DNA of 64,000 nucleotides from Rhizobium mesosinicum. Lineage in GTDB: Bacteria > Pseudomonadota > Alphaproteobacteria > Rhizobiales > Rhizobiaceae. Below are positions 8,556-16,598 of the stretch, piece by piece (the stretch's first letter is position 1; each line of letters begins with the position of its first letter). The notes beneath the pieces were generated by a model. That model saw only the letters and a list, made by a program, of their open reading frames with translations. It was not told the origin of the DNA and searched no databases. A program made the translations under genes and the position numbers. The stretch is taken from positions 124,001 to 188,000 of the forward strand of contig NZ_JAEUAK010000006.1 in assembly GCF_019511345.1 (NCBI RefSeq), read 5' to 3'.

Positions 8556-9374
8556 CTATCGCCGCGGCATCTGCTTCATCTTCTTCTCGATCCGCCGCAG
8601 CGCCAGCGACAGGCCGATCGTCAGGATCAGGTAGATATAGGTGACGATCGAATAGGTCTCGAAGAAGCGGAAGGAGCCGGAGGCGTAGACCTTGCCCATT
8701 TGCGTGATGTCGGCCACGCCGAGGACGGAGACGAGGGAGCTGTCCTTCACCATGGAGACGAAGTCGTTGGAGAGCGGCGGGAAGATCACTCTTATTGCCT
8801 GCGGGAAGACGACGAGCCGGAAACGGCGGTAGCGCGACAGGCCGAGCGACTTGGCCGCCTCGATCTGGCCGATATCGACTGACTGGAAACCGGCGCGGAA
8901 GATTTCGGCGATGAAGGAGGAATAGCCGATCATCAGGGCGATGATGGCACGCCACATCAGCGACAGGTCCCGCACGAGGATCGGCTCGGCAATACCGGCC
9001 TTCACCAGGGGTGTGATCAGGAAATTATAGGCTGCGACAACGCCCGGCGCACCCACGAAGGCGATATAGAAGAGCAGCACGAGGATCGGAATGCCCCGGA
9101 TGATCTCGATGTAGAAGCGGGCGATCTGGCGCAGCACGATATTGTCGGAGAGACCAAGCAGCGCAATGCCCAGACCGAGCACTGTCGCCAGCACAAAGGC
9201 GACGAGTGTCACGAAGACGGTAATGCCGGCACCATTGACGACGGTCCGGAAGACTTGCGCGTAGATGTCGTTGGTGATGATGACGACGGCGAGAACGACG
9301 CCGATCAGCACAAGGACGACCAACCACCAGGGACGGTCGTCCTTCTCGTGTCGCGGGGACGGTGGCAGTGCCAT
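8556..9374 (-). CDS. Polar amino-acid ABC transporter permease (HisM/GltK family)
   Basis: A 272-residue inner-membrane permease with about six hydrophobic segments; the first spans residues 17-37. The EAA loop is visible as EAAKSLGLSRYRRFRLVVFPQA (about 172-194), which contacts the ATPase. It lies 18 bp downstream of a periplasmic binding protein gene on the same strand. No ATP-binding gene and no second permease are adjacent, so the partner ATPase must be encoded elsewhere or shared with another system. Confidence 0.93.
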   Translation of the reverse strand: MALPPSPRHEKDDRPWWLVVLVLIGVVLAVVIITNDIYAQVFRTVVNGAGITVFVTLVAFVLATVLGLGIALLGLSDNIVLRQIARFYIEIIRGIPILVLLFYIAFVGAPGVVAAYNFLITPLVKAGIAEPILVRDLSLMWRAIIALMIGYSSFIAEIFRAGFQSVDIGQIEAAKSLGLSRYRRFRLVVFPQAIRVIFPPLSNDFVSMVKDSSLVSVLGVADITQMGKVYASGSFRFFETYSIVTYIYLILTIGLSLALRRIEKKMKQMPRR

Positions 9375-9392
9375 CTGCGATCGCTCTGGGAA

Positions 9393-10190
9393 TTACTGGC
9401 CCATCTTATAGTCGAGGAACCACTTCTTATTCAGTGCATCGAAGGTGCCGTCCGCCTTCAGCTCGGCAATCGCGGCATTGATGGGGGCGACGAGATCGGA
9501 ACCTTTCGGGAAGATGAAGCCGAAATCCTCGGTGCCGAGCGGTTCACCGACGACCTTCAGCCCGCCATTCGAGGAATCGACATAACCCTTTGCAGCGACG
9601 CTGTCGGTCAGGACGAGATCGACGTCGCCGGTTTTCAATGCCTGCACGGTTGCGCCGAAGGTTTCGAAGAGCTTGATGCGCGGGTTCTGTTCGTTGCCGT
9701 CGAGAATTTCGTAGACGGCGGTATAGAAAGGCGAGGTGCCGGGCTGGGCGCCGATCAGGCCTTCGTTGAAGGCGCCGAAACTCTTGGCATCGGTGAAGCG
9801 CTTCTCGTCACCACGCACCAGCATGAACTGCTGCGAGCGCATGTAGGGGTCGGAAAAGTCGACTTTCTGCTTCCGATCGTCCTTGATGGTAATGCCAGTC
9901 ATGCCGATGTTGTACTGGCCATCGGATACGGCCTGGATCATCGCGTCCCAGCTGGTGTTCTGGTATTCGACCTTGAAGTTCAGCCGCTTGGCAATCTCGT
10001 TCATCGCGTCATATTCCCAGCCGATCGCCTTGCCGGATTTGGGATCCACGAACTGCAGCGGTGGATAGGCGTTTTCCGTCACCACGACGACGGTCTTGCC
10101 ACCAAGGTCCGGCAGGCCGGCGGCGAAAGCTGCGAGAGGCGAAAGCATTGCGGCAGTCAAGCCGGCAAGTACGGTGCGGCGAAAGAACAT
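9393..10190 (-). CDS. Periplasmic amino-acid-binding protein (SBP family 3)
   Basis: Solute-binding component of an amino-acid ABC importer. I choose the ATG at 10190, which has GGGGAG 7 nt upstream; the ATG at 10205 has no ribosome site. The 265-residue product has a signal peptide ending AFA near residue 24, the family-3 N-lobe motif EYDAMNEIAKRLNFKVEY, and the hinge region NIGMTGITI. The substrate is not readable from sequence; polar or charged amino acids are usual. Cotranscribed with the downstream permease. Confidence 0.92.
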   Translation of the reverse strand: MFFRRTVLAGLTAAMLSPLAAFAAGLPDLGGKTVVVVTENAYPPLQFVDPKSGKAIGWEYDAMNEIAKRLNFKVEYQNTSWDAMIQAVSDGQYNIGMTGITIKDDRKQKVDFSDPYMRSQQFMLVRGDEKRFTDAKSFGAFNEGLIGAQPGTSPFYTAVYEILDGNEQNPRIKLFETFGATVQALKTGDVDLVLTDSVAAKGYVDSSNGGLKVVGEPLGTEDFGFIFPKGSDLVAPINAAIAELKADGTFDALNKKWFLDYKMGQ

Positions 10191-10281
10191 GATATGGCTC
10201 CCCAATCTTTGAACGGCAGAATTGTCACGGAAGATTCTGATATGGCAAGGCTGCAGGCATCGCCGATCGGCGCAAAAAAGA

Positions 10282-10305
10282 AAAGGCGGCCCAAAGACCG
10301 CCTTT
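10282..10305 (-). terminator. Intrinsic terminator of the rplS operon
   Basis: AAAGGCGG (10282-10289) and CCGCCTTT (10298-10305) form an 8-bp stem; on the minus strand it is followed by a T-rich tract opposite 10274-10281. It lies 30 nt past the rplS stop. Confidence 0.85.
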
Positions 10306-10336
10306 CCCCTGCAATGATTTCGCTTTCGCGAGGTGC

Positions 10337-10873
10337 TTATTCAGCCGAACCTTCAGCAGCGGCTGCAGCTTCTGCGGCGGCCTTTGCTTCAGCGGCTTCC
10401 GCTGCTGCCTTTTCGGCGGCGAGAGCCTGTGCTGCTGCAACCTTTTCAGCCTCGATACGTGCCTTTTCCTCGGCAACCGCCTGACGCTCGGCGTCGTTGA
10501 GCTTGCGGGCGCGGACGCCGGTATCTTCAACGATACGGGCCGACTTACCGCGACGGTCGCGCAGGTAGTAGAGCTTGGCGCGACGGACCTTACCGCGGCG
10601 AACGACTTCAACGCTTTCGATCAGCGGGGAGTAAACCGGGAATACGCGCTCGACGCCTTCGCCGTAGGAGATCTTGCGGACCGTGAAGTTTTCCTGCAGG
10701 CCGCCGCCGGAGCGGGCGATGCAGACGCCTTCGTAGGCCTGAACGCGGGTACGGTTGCCTTCCGTAACCTTGACGTTGACGCGGACGGTGTCGCCCGGAG
10801 AGAACTCGGGAAGGGTGCGCTTGGCTTCGATTTTGGCGGCCTGTTCGGCCTCGAGCTGCTGAATGATGTTCAT
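10337..10873 (-). CDS. rplS: 50S ribosomal protein L19
   Basis: Large-subunit protein at the 30S-50S interface. The start at 10873 gives the canonical MNIIQQLEAEQ terminus. Residues 1-115 are the conserved L19 fold (SPGDTVRVNVKV, VRRGKVRRAKLYYLR); the remaining ~60 residues are an Ala/Glu/Lys-rich helical tail absent from E. coli L19 (115 residues) but seen in rhizobia. The frame stays open to 11041 without recognisable homology. It is the last gene of a minus-strand operon, separated from trmD by an unusually long 199-nt spacer. Confidence 0.97.
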   Translation of the reverse strand: MNIIQQLEAEQAAKIEAKRTLPEFSPGDTVRVNVKVTEGNRTRVQAYEGVCIARSGGGLQENFTVRKISYGEGVERVFPVYSPLIESVEVVRRGKVRRAKLYYLRDRRGKSARIVEDTGVRARKLNDAERQAVAEEKARIEAEKVAAAQALAAEKAAAEAAEAKAAAEAAAAAEGSAE

Positions 10874-11072
10874 CGTCTTAACCTTTGGTTCTTCTGAAAC
10901 AGCCAGAGCGCTCACACTGTCCTTCGGTCGATGCCTCCGGAGTTTGCCCTTGCGGGCGGGAGCGGGTTCGCCATTCTTTGTTTGCTGGCAGACGGGGTTA
11001 AACCCCATTTCCGCGTGCGCCATTACACGAAAGACTTCCACCTGTCATCCCTTGGACGACAAATTTGTGAAA

Positions 11073-11774
11073 TCAGCCCGCTTTTTCGGCCTTCTGCGCT
11101 CTAATCAAGTCTGGCCGCCTTTCCTTCGTCAGGGAGACGGCCTGATCATGGCGCCATTTCTCGATGGCACCGTGATTGCCCGAAGTGAGGATCGCCGGAA
11201 TCTCCCGGCCTTCCCACTCCTGAGGGCGGGTATAATGCGGATGTTCCAGAAGTCCGCCTTCGAAGCTTTCATGCAGGCCGGAGAGGTCATTGCCCATGAC
11301 GCCCGGCAGGATGCGTACGATCGCGTCGAGCAGGATCAACGCTGCCGGCTCGCCGCCTGACAATACGTAATCGCCGATCGAGACTTCCTGGAGTTCGCGT
11401 GCCTCGATCACACGCTGGTCGACGCCTTCGAAACGGCCACAGACGATGATCACCCCGTCGCCGGCCGCGAGCTGCCGCACACGCTCCTGCGTCAGCGGCT
11501 TGCCACGCGGGCTCATCAGCAGGCGCGGGCGGTTGTCATTTTCAGAAGCGCTGTCGATAGCACGGGCGAGCACATCGGGCTTCAGCACCATACCGGCGCC
11601 GCCGCCGGCGGGCGTGTCATCGACGGTTCGGTGTTTATCCGTCGCAAAATCACGGATCTGCACGGTATCGAGTGACCATTGTCCACGCTCCGCCGCCTTG
11701 CCGGCGAGCGAAAAATCCAGATGGCCCGGAAACATTTCCGGGTAGAGTGTCAGCACGGTCGCCCGGAAAGCCAT
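11073..11774 (-). CDS. trmD: tRNA (guanine-N1)-methyltransferase
   Basis: Methylates G37 of tRNAs reading CNN and GGG codons, preventing +1 frameshifts. A 233-residue SPOUT (knotted) methyltransferase with the conserved LYPEMFPG start, DTPAGGGAGMVLKPDV cofactor/tRNA loop, CGRFEGVDQRVIE, and SIGDYVLSGGEPAA knot motifs, then TRPQEWEGREIP. It starts 5 nt after the rimM stop and sits in the classic rpsP-rimM-trmD-rplS order. Confidence 0.98.
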   Translation of the reverse strand: MAFRATVLTLYPEMFPGHLDFSLAGKAAERGQWSLDTVQIRDFATDKHRTVDDTPAGGGAGMVLKPDVLARAIDSASENDNRPRLLMSPRGKPLTQERVRQLAAGDGVIIVCGRFEGVDQRVIEARELQEVSIGDYVLSGGEPAALILLDAIVRILPGVMGNDLSGLHESFEGGLLEHPHYTRPQEWEGREIPAILTSGNHGAIEKWRHDQAVSLTKERRPDLIRAQKAEKAG

Positions 11775-11779
11775 GGCGC

Positions 11780-12349
11780 CTACTTCTTTTTCTTCGGCTT
11801 GCCGGGGGCGAGCCCCTTCATGTCGTCGGGATTGTCGACGAGGCCGGCCGCAAGCGGATCAATGAGCAGTTTGCCGGCTTCAAGGTCGATTTCCAGCACG
11901 GAGGCTTCCGAAAAAGGGATCAACACCGGACGCTTGCCGGGGCCCTTGAGTTCCAGAAGATCGCCGGCGCCGAAATCGAAGACTCCGGTCACCGTGCCGT
12001 AACTGATACCCTGATCGTCGAAGGCTTCGAGCCCTTCCAGATCGGCATAGAAGAACTCGTCGTCCTCCAACTCCTCATCCGACAGGTTGTCGCGTTCGAT
12101 GTAGAGTTCCAGGCCGTTCAACGCCTCGGCGGCGTTTCGGTCGTTGACGCCGCGGAAGCGGACGACGACCATATTCTTCATTTCGCGCAGTTCGAGAACT
12201 TCAAAAACGCGTCCATCCATGCTGTGCAGATGGCCGTAATCACCGAGCGCGGTCGGATCGGCCGTATAGGCCTTTACACGCACCTCGCCGCGAATGCCCT
12301 GCGCGCCGCCGATGGTTGCCATCAGCACCGGGTTTTCAAGCTTGGTCAT
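11780..12349 (-). CDS. rimM: Ribosome maturation factor RimM
   Basis: Binds S19 and assists 30S head assembly and 16S processing. The start at 12349 (MTKLENPVLMATIGGAQG) has AAGGA five nt upstream, while the ATG at 12361 has no ribosome site. The 189-residue product has the N-terminal RimM barrel (GGAQGIRGEVRVKAY) and the C-terminal PRC barrel (DLEGLEAFDDQG, GPGKRPVLIPF). It ends in a short lysine tail. A terminator-like hairpin lies between rpsP and this gene and could lower its expression relative to S16. Confidence 0.96.
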   Translation of the reverse strand: MTKLENPVLMATIGGAQGIRGEVRVKAYTADPTALGDYGHLHSMDGRVFEVLELREMKNMVVVRFRGVNDRNAAEALNGLELYIERDNLSDEELEDDEFFYADLEGLEAFDDQGISYGTVTGVFDFGAGDLLELKGPGKRPVLIPFSEASVLEIDLEAGKLLIDPLAAGLVDNPDDMKGLAPGKPKKKK

Positions 12350-12419
12350 GGGTTCCTTCATTCGAACGCAGGCAAGAAGCTGAGATCACGCCTCTCATAA
12401 ACGAAGTGCGCGGGAATGG

Positions 12420-12456
12420 AAACGAAAACGGACGGCATGTCGCCATGCCGCCCGTC
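12420..12456 (-). terminator. Terminator-like hairpin between rpsP and rimM
   Basis: Arms at 12428-12439 and 12444-12455 form a 12-bp stem (one G-T pair) with a 4-nt loop. On the minus strand it is followed by TTTTCGTTT. It lies 20 nt downstream of the rpsP stop and about 70 nt upstream of rimM, inside the operon, so it may act as a partial terminator or 3'-end stabiliser. Confidence 0.7.
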
Positions 12457-12475
12457 CGGATTGGGTCGAAACCGA

Positions 12476-12844
12476 TTATTCGGCGGAAGCAGCAGCTTCG
12501 GCGGCGTCGGCAGCCTTCTGGGCCTTCTCGGCAGCGCGTTCCTGAGCCTTCTTGCCAGGCTTTGCCTTTTCCGGATTGTTGCGGGTTTCGCGCTTGGAAA
12601 TGCCGGCTTCGTCGAGGAAGCGCAGGACGCGGTCGGTCGGCAGGGCGCCCTGGTCGAGCCAGTGCTTGATGCGCTCACCGTTCAGTTGAACGCGCTTCTC
12701 GTCGCCCTTGGCGAGCATCGGGTTCCAGGAACCGAGATTCTCGAGGAAGCGGCCGTCACGCGGGCTGCGGGCATCGGCGAGAACGACGTGGTAATACGGG
12801 CGCTTCTTAGAACCACCGCGTGCGAGACGAATTTTCAGTGCCAT
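12476..12844 (-). CDS. rpsP: 30S ribosomal protein S16
   Basis: Small-subunit assembly protein. 122 residues: conserved first ~80 (MALKIRLARGGSKKRPYYHVV, GSWNPM, RIKHWLDQGALPTDRV), then a Lys/Ala-rich tail of about 40 residues common in rhizobia and absent from E. coli. Preceded by AAGGAG in the 5' spacer. It leads rimM-trmD-rplS and follows the chorismate mutase and ffh genes on the same strand. Confidence 0.98.
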   Translation of the reverse strand: MALKIRLARGGSKKRPYYHVVLADARSPRDGRFLENLGSWNPMLAKGDEKRVQLNGERIKHWLDQGALPTDRVLRFLDEAGISKRETRNNPEKAKPGKKAQERAAEKAQKAADAAEAAASAE

Positions 12845-12892
12845 GTTCTTTACTCCTTAGGCTTTTCTTGACCGCTTCGTGGGGCGGTATGG

Positions 12893-13213
12893 TTATCGGG
12901 CTGCGGCGCTCTGTTCAGCGTGGTCCGCAGCGATCTGCTCATGATGCCGGATGACTTCCTTGATGACGAAGTTCAGGAACTTCTCGGCGAAATCCGGGTC
13001 CAGATGCGCATCTTCGGCAAGCTGACGAAGACGAGCGATCTGGTATTCCTCGCGCGCCGGATCGGCCGGCGGCAACTTGTACCTGGCCTTCAGCACACCG
13101 ACCTCTTTGGTGCAGCGGAAGCGTTCGGCCAGAATGTGGACGAGCGCCGCATCGATATTGTCGATCGACTGGCGGTAGCTCGAAAGCTGGGCTTTGACCT
13201 CTGGATCAATCAT
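12893..13213 (-). CDS. Chorismate mutase (AroQ class)
   Basis: Converts chorismate to prephenate for Phe and Tyr synthesis. The 106-residue protein starting at 13213 is a single all-helical AroQ domain with the helix-1 pattern YRQSIDNIDAALVHILAERF and the conserved KEVGVLK and PADPAREEYQIARLR motifs. The open frame continues upstream through the ffh stop region but encodes repetitive Arg/Ser residues with no homology, so the start is placed 16 nt after ffh. A mutase located between ffh and rpsP is a regular alphaproteobacterial arrangement. Confidence 0.93.
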   Translation of the reverse strand: MIDPEVKAQLSSYRQSIDNIDAALVHILAERFRCTKEVGVLKARYKLPPADPAREEYQIARLRQLAEDAHLDPDFAEKFLNFVIKEVIRHHEQIAADHAEQSAAAR

Positions 13214-13229
13214 GGGGCAGGCGATCCTT

Positions 13230-14813
13230 TCACTTCTTCTTGGGCAATCCGGGCAGGCCCGGGAAACCACCACCGAGGCCCGGCAGCTTTGCGCCGCCAA
13301 GACCGGGCAATCCGCCCGGCAAGCCTCCGCCAAGACCGGGCATACCCCCACCCGGCTTTCCGAGACCCGCGGCTTCCGCCTGCTTCTGCAGCGCTTCAAG
13401 CTGCTTCGGGTCGATATTCGAGAGATCAGGCATGCCGCCCATGCCGCCGAGGCCGCCCAGCCCCATCTTGCCGGCGAGACCACCCATCATCTGCTTCATC
13501 ATGCCGCCTTTGCCCTTGCCGCCCATCATCTTCATCATGTCGGCCATCTGCCGATGCATCTTCAGAAGCTTGTTGATGGCAGCCGCATCCGTGCCGGATC
13601 CGGCAGCGATGCGCTTCTTGCGCGAATGCTTGAGCAGGTCGGGATTGGCGCGCTCGGCTTTGGTCATCGACTGGATGATGGCGATCTGGCGGCCGAACAG
13701 CTTGTCGTCCAGGCCGGCGGCGGCCATCTTGTCCTTCATGCCGGCCATGCCGGGCATCAGGCCCATGATGCCGCCCATGCCGCCCATCTTCTGCATCTGA
13801 CGCAGCTGGTCGGCGAGGTCGTTCAGGTCGAACTTGCCCTTGGCCATCTTGGCGGCCATTGCGGCCGCTTTTTCCGCGTCGATGTTCTCGGCAGCCTTTT
13901 CGACGAGCGAGACGATGTCACCCATGCCGAGGATGCGGTCTGCAATGCGGCGGGGGTGGAATTCTTCCAGCTCGCCCATCCGTTCGCCGACGCCGATCAG
14001 CTTGATCGGCTTGCCGGTGACGGCGCGCATGGAAAGGGCAGCACCACCGCGGCCATCGCCGTCCATACGGGTAAGCACCAGTCCGGTGATGCCGACGCGC
14101 TCATCGAAATTGCGGGCGAGATTGACTGCGTCCTGACCGGTCAAGCTGTCGGCGACCAGCAGGATTTCGTGCGGGTTCGACTTTTTCTTGATATCGGCCA
14201 TTTCGACCATCAACGGCTCGTCGATATGGGTGCGGCCGGCTGTGTCGAGAATGACGACGTCATGACCGCCGAGCTTTGCGGCCTGGACGGCGCGGGCGGC
14301 GATATCGGTCGGAGACTGGCCGGCAATGATCGGTAGTGTGTCGATATTTGCCTGGGCGCCGAGCTGGCGAAGCTGCTCTTGCGCTGCCGGGCGGCGCGTG
14401 TCGAGCGATGCCATCAGCACCTTTTTCTTCTCGCGCGTCGTCAGCCGGTTGGCGATCTTTGCCGTGGTCGTCGTCTTGCCGGAGCCCTGCAGGCCGACCA
14501 TCATGATGACGACCGGGGCGGCTGCATGAAGGTCGACACCGACGCCTTCGCCGCCGAGCATCTCGATGAGCTCATCATGGACGATCTTGACGACCATCTG
14601 GCCGGGCTTGATCGACTTCAGGATCTCGGCGCCGACAGCCTTTTCACGCACGCGGTCGGTAAAGGAGCGGACCACTTCCAGCGAAACGTCGGCTTCCAGA
14701 AGCGCACGGCGAACCTCCCGCAGCGCTGCGGAAACATCACTTTCCGAAAGCGCGCCACGGCCTGTCAGTCCATTCAGGATGGAACCAAGACGGTCCTGGA
14801 GGTTCTCAAACAT
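13230..14813 (-). CDS. ffh: Signal recognition particle protein Ffh
   Basis: SRP54 GTPase that binds signal peptides together with 4.5S RNA and docks with FtsY. 527 residues from ATG 14813 (MFENLQDRLG). N helical bundle (1-90), G domain with P-loop GLQGSGKTTTTAKI (107-120), DTAGRTHID and the TRMDGDGRGGAA motif, then an M domain that is very rich in Met and Gly (KMGGMGGIMGLMPG region), and a Gly/Pro-rich tail longer than in E. coli. The GTPase partner ftsY lies about 3 kb away on the opposite strand. Confidence 0.97.
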   Translation of the reverse strand: MFENLQDRLGSILNGLTGRGALSESDVSAALREVRRALLEADVSLEVVRSFTDRVREKAVGAEILKSIKPGQMVVKIVHDELIEMLGGEGVGVDLHAAAPVVIMMVGLQGSGKTTTTAKIANRLTTREKKKVLMASLDTRRPAAQEQLRQLGAQANIDTLPIIAGQSPTDIAARAVQAAKLGGHDVVILDTAGRTHIDEPLMVEMADIKKKSNPHEILLVADSLTGQDAVNLARNFDERVGITGLVLTRMDGDGRGGAALSMRAVTGKPIKLIGVGERMGELEEFHPRRIADRILGMGDIVSLVEKAAENIDAEKAAAMAAKMAKGKFDLNDLADQLRQMQKMGGMGGIMGLMPGMAGMKDKMAAAGLDDKLFGRQIAIIQSMTKAERANPDLLKHSRKKRIAAGSGTDAAAINKLLKMHRQMADMMKMMGGKGKGGMMKQMMGGLAGKMGLGGLGGMGGMPDLSNIDPKQLEALQKQAEAAGLGKPGGGMPGLGGGLPGGLPGLGGAKLPGLGGGFPGLPGLPKKK

Positions 14814-14896
14814 CGGCTCTTCCTTGATACGTTTCGGGGATTTTTGGGATTCCCTGGAACGTCGTGCTTTTCCTTGACGAAAACAAGACGCATAGC

Positions 14897-14991
14897 CAAA
14901 AAGCACCCGAGGGCGCAGCGCGCTGTCGGGTGTTGACCTCCGGAATCCGTGTCCCGGTCGGCGGCTCGGAGTCTGTTGCTCGTCGCAGATT
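14897..14991 (-). ncRNA. Candidate small RNA or ffh leader attenuator
   Basis: A sigma-70-type promoter precedes it on the minus strand. The RNA would begin near 14991 and end in a hairpin whose outer arms are CACCCGA (14904-14910) and TCGGGTG (14926-14932), enclosing the palindrome CAGCGCGCTG, followed by a U tract (opposite 14898-14902). The length would be about 95 nt, with no ATG before the terminator. It ends 84 nt upstream of ffh on the same strand, so it is either an independent small RNA or an attenuating leader. I cannot match it to a named family from memory; 4.5S RNA is excluded because its conserved tetraloop region is absent. Confidence 0.45.
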
Positions 14992-14997
14992 GGCCGC

Positions 14998-15026
14998 GAT
15001 AAACAAGAAAGCTGCGGGAAAGTCAA
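14998..15026 (-). promoter_or_regulatory. Sigma-70-type promoter upstream of ffh
   Basis: TTGACT (15026-15021) and TTTATC (15003-14998) on the minus strand are separated by exactly 17 bp. The first is preceded by C, giving the rhizobial CTTGAC. It would drive the candidate small RNA and/or ffh. Confidence 0.5.
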
Positions 15027-15323
15027 GGCGAATGCGTCTGGCGATGTCGTGGCAGGCTTTTCTCCGAAGTCGTGCGGCAGGAGTAGCGCGGGGGCACTTC
15101 GTATGCAGCCGGTTGCGGTAATGAAAGTATATATCTGTATATACTAACATATTCGCTTTAAAATTCGCCGATGTTTTGGTTCAATATTTTGATCGGCAAG
15201 CCGAATTTGCGGGAAATTCCAGTTGCAAAATATTACGCTTCTGATTCTACTTTCTACTTAAGTAAATTCTGTAAAATGATTCGTGCATATCCTTGATTCC
15301 GAATGAATCGGCGGAGATATCAA

Positions 15324-15527
15324 ATGATAAATCCAGACATAGAAAGCTGGGCGCTGGCGCGCGCCCATAATATAGTTCTGCGCGAGGGCCTGAATTTGGC
15401 GAAGGCTGCACAGGACCTGGATCGCAAACGGTCCCGGTTGCTGGTCTACGAGCTGAGAAAGGTCATTACCGCTGCTATCGTCGAAGCCCATGCTGCGTCC
15501 CTTAATTCTGAAGGCACGGTGCGATAG
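15324..15527 (+). CDS. Small hypothetical helical protein
   Basis: A 67-residue basic protein of unknown function. I choose the ATG at 15324 because GGAG lies at 15313-15316; the ATG at 15303 would add seven residues and lacks a ribosome site. Most of the protein is predicted helix, with a pattern NLAKAAQDLDRKRSRLLVYEL that loosely resembles a helix-turn-helix. Its upstream 180 bp are A+T-rich compared with all neighbours, which can mark acquired DNA or a strong promoter region. It stands alone between ffh (divergent) and dapF. Confidence 0.5.
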   Translation: MINPDIESWALARAHNIVLREGLNLAKAAQDLDRKRSRLLVYELRKVITAAIVEAHAASLNSEGTVR

Positions 15528-15695
15528 GACCGGACTTCGCTCGTTTCCAAAGGCTGACTGTGCCGTACCCGTTCTGATTTCGCGAGGCCTGGCCTTTGCG
15601 CGTAAAAAAGAGGACGAACCTCGCTTGGCGCTCACCCACTGGTAATCCCCGAGCATTTCCGCCATATACAGCCAAAACGCAGCGGAAATAGTCAG

Positions 15696-16598
15696 ATGAG
15701 TAACACGGTCGAATTCGCGAAGATGAACGGGCTTGGCAACAAGATCCTGGTTGTCGACATGCGCGGGCGGACCGACAAGGTGACGCCGCAGGCGGCGATC
15801 GCACTCAATGCCGATGCCGACACGCAATTCGATCAGATCATGGCCATCCATGATCCGAAGGCGCAGGGAACCGACGCGTACATCGACATCCTCAATTCCG
15901 ATGGTTCGAAGGCGCAGGCCTGCGGCAATGGTACGCGCTGCGTCGTGCAGGCGCTTGCCGCCGAGACCGGCAAGAAGGCCTTCACCTTCCAGACGGTCGC
16001 CGGCATCCTGAACGCAGTCGAGCATGGGGACGGCACGATCTCCGTCGATATGGGGCAACCGGTTTTCGAATGGAGCCATATTCCGCTTGCGGAAGAATTT
16101 CACGATACGAGCCGCATCGAGCTGCAGATCGGACCGATCGACAATCCGGTGCTGCATTCGCCTTCGGCCATGTCGATGGGTAATCCGCATGCGATCTTCT
16201 GGGTCGACCGCGATCCGATGAGCTTCGATCTCGAACGTTTCGGGCCGCTGCTGGAAAACCATCCGATCTTTCCTGAAAAAGCGAATATCACGCTGGCGCA
16301 GGTCATCTCGGATTCGGCACTGCGGACACGCACATGGGAGCGCGGTGCAGGCCTGACGCTTGCCTGCGGGTCGGCTGCCTGTGCTTCCGCCGTCAGTGCG
16401 GCCCGCACCGGCCGTACCGGCCGCAAGGTGACGATCGACGTCGCCTCCAGTCCGATCCGCCAGCCGCTGGTTATCGACTGGCGTGAGGATGATCATGTCG
16501 TCATGACCGGCCCCGCCGAATGGGAATGGTCCGGTGCGCTCGATCCTTCGACCGGCACATGGTCTCGCGATGCCGAACGCGGGGCGGAAGCGCGGTGA
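15696..16598 (+). CDS. dapF: Diaminopimelate epimerase
   Basis: Interconverts LL- and meso-diaminopimelate for lysine and peptidoglycan synthesis. 300 residues in two alpha/beta lobes, with the two catalytic cysteines Cys76 (ACGNGTRC) and Cys224 (LACGSAAC) and the FAKMNGLGN start motif. Its stop TGA overlaps the GTG start of mtaB (GTGA), so the pair is translationally coupled; this order is conserved in rhizobia. Confidence 0.97.
   Translation: MSNTVEFAKMNGLGNKILVVDMRGRTDKVTPQAAIALNADADTQFDQIMAIHDPKAQGTDAYIDILNSDGSKAQACGNGTRCVVQALAAETGKKAFTFQTVAGILNAVEHGDGTISVDMGQPVFEWSHIPLAEEFHDTSRIELQIGPIDNPVLHSPSAMSMGNPHAIFWVDRDPMSFDLERFGPLLENHPIFPEKANITLAQVISDSALRTRTWERGAGLTLACGSAACASAVSAARTGRTGRKVTIDVASSPIRQPLVIDWREDDHVVMTGPAEWEWSGALDPSTGTWSRDAERGAEAR

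Larger units (their letters stand above)
14814..15323. other. 510-bp non-coding region upstream of ffh
   Basis: No supported protein gene. On the minus strand it holds the ffh leader and the promoter-hairpin unit described separately (14897-15027). From about 15123 to 15310 the sequence becomes markedly A+T-rich, unlike its surroundings, and should contain the promoter of the small plus-strand gene at 15324. Confidence 0.6.
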
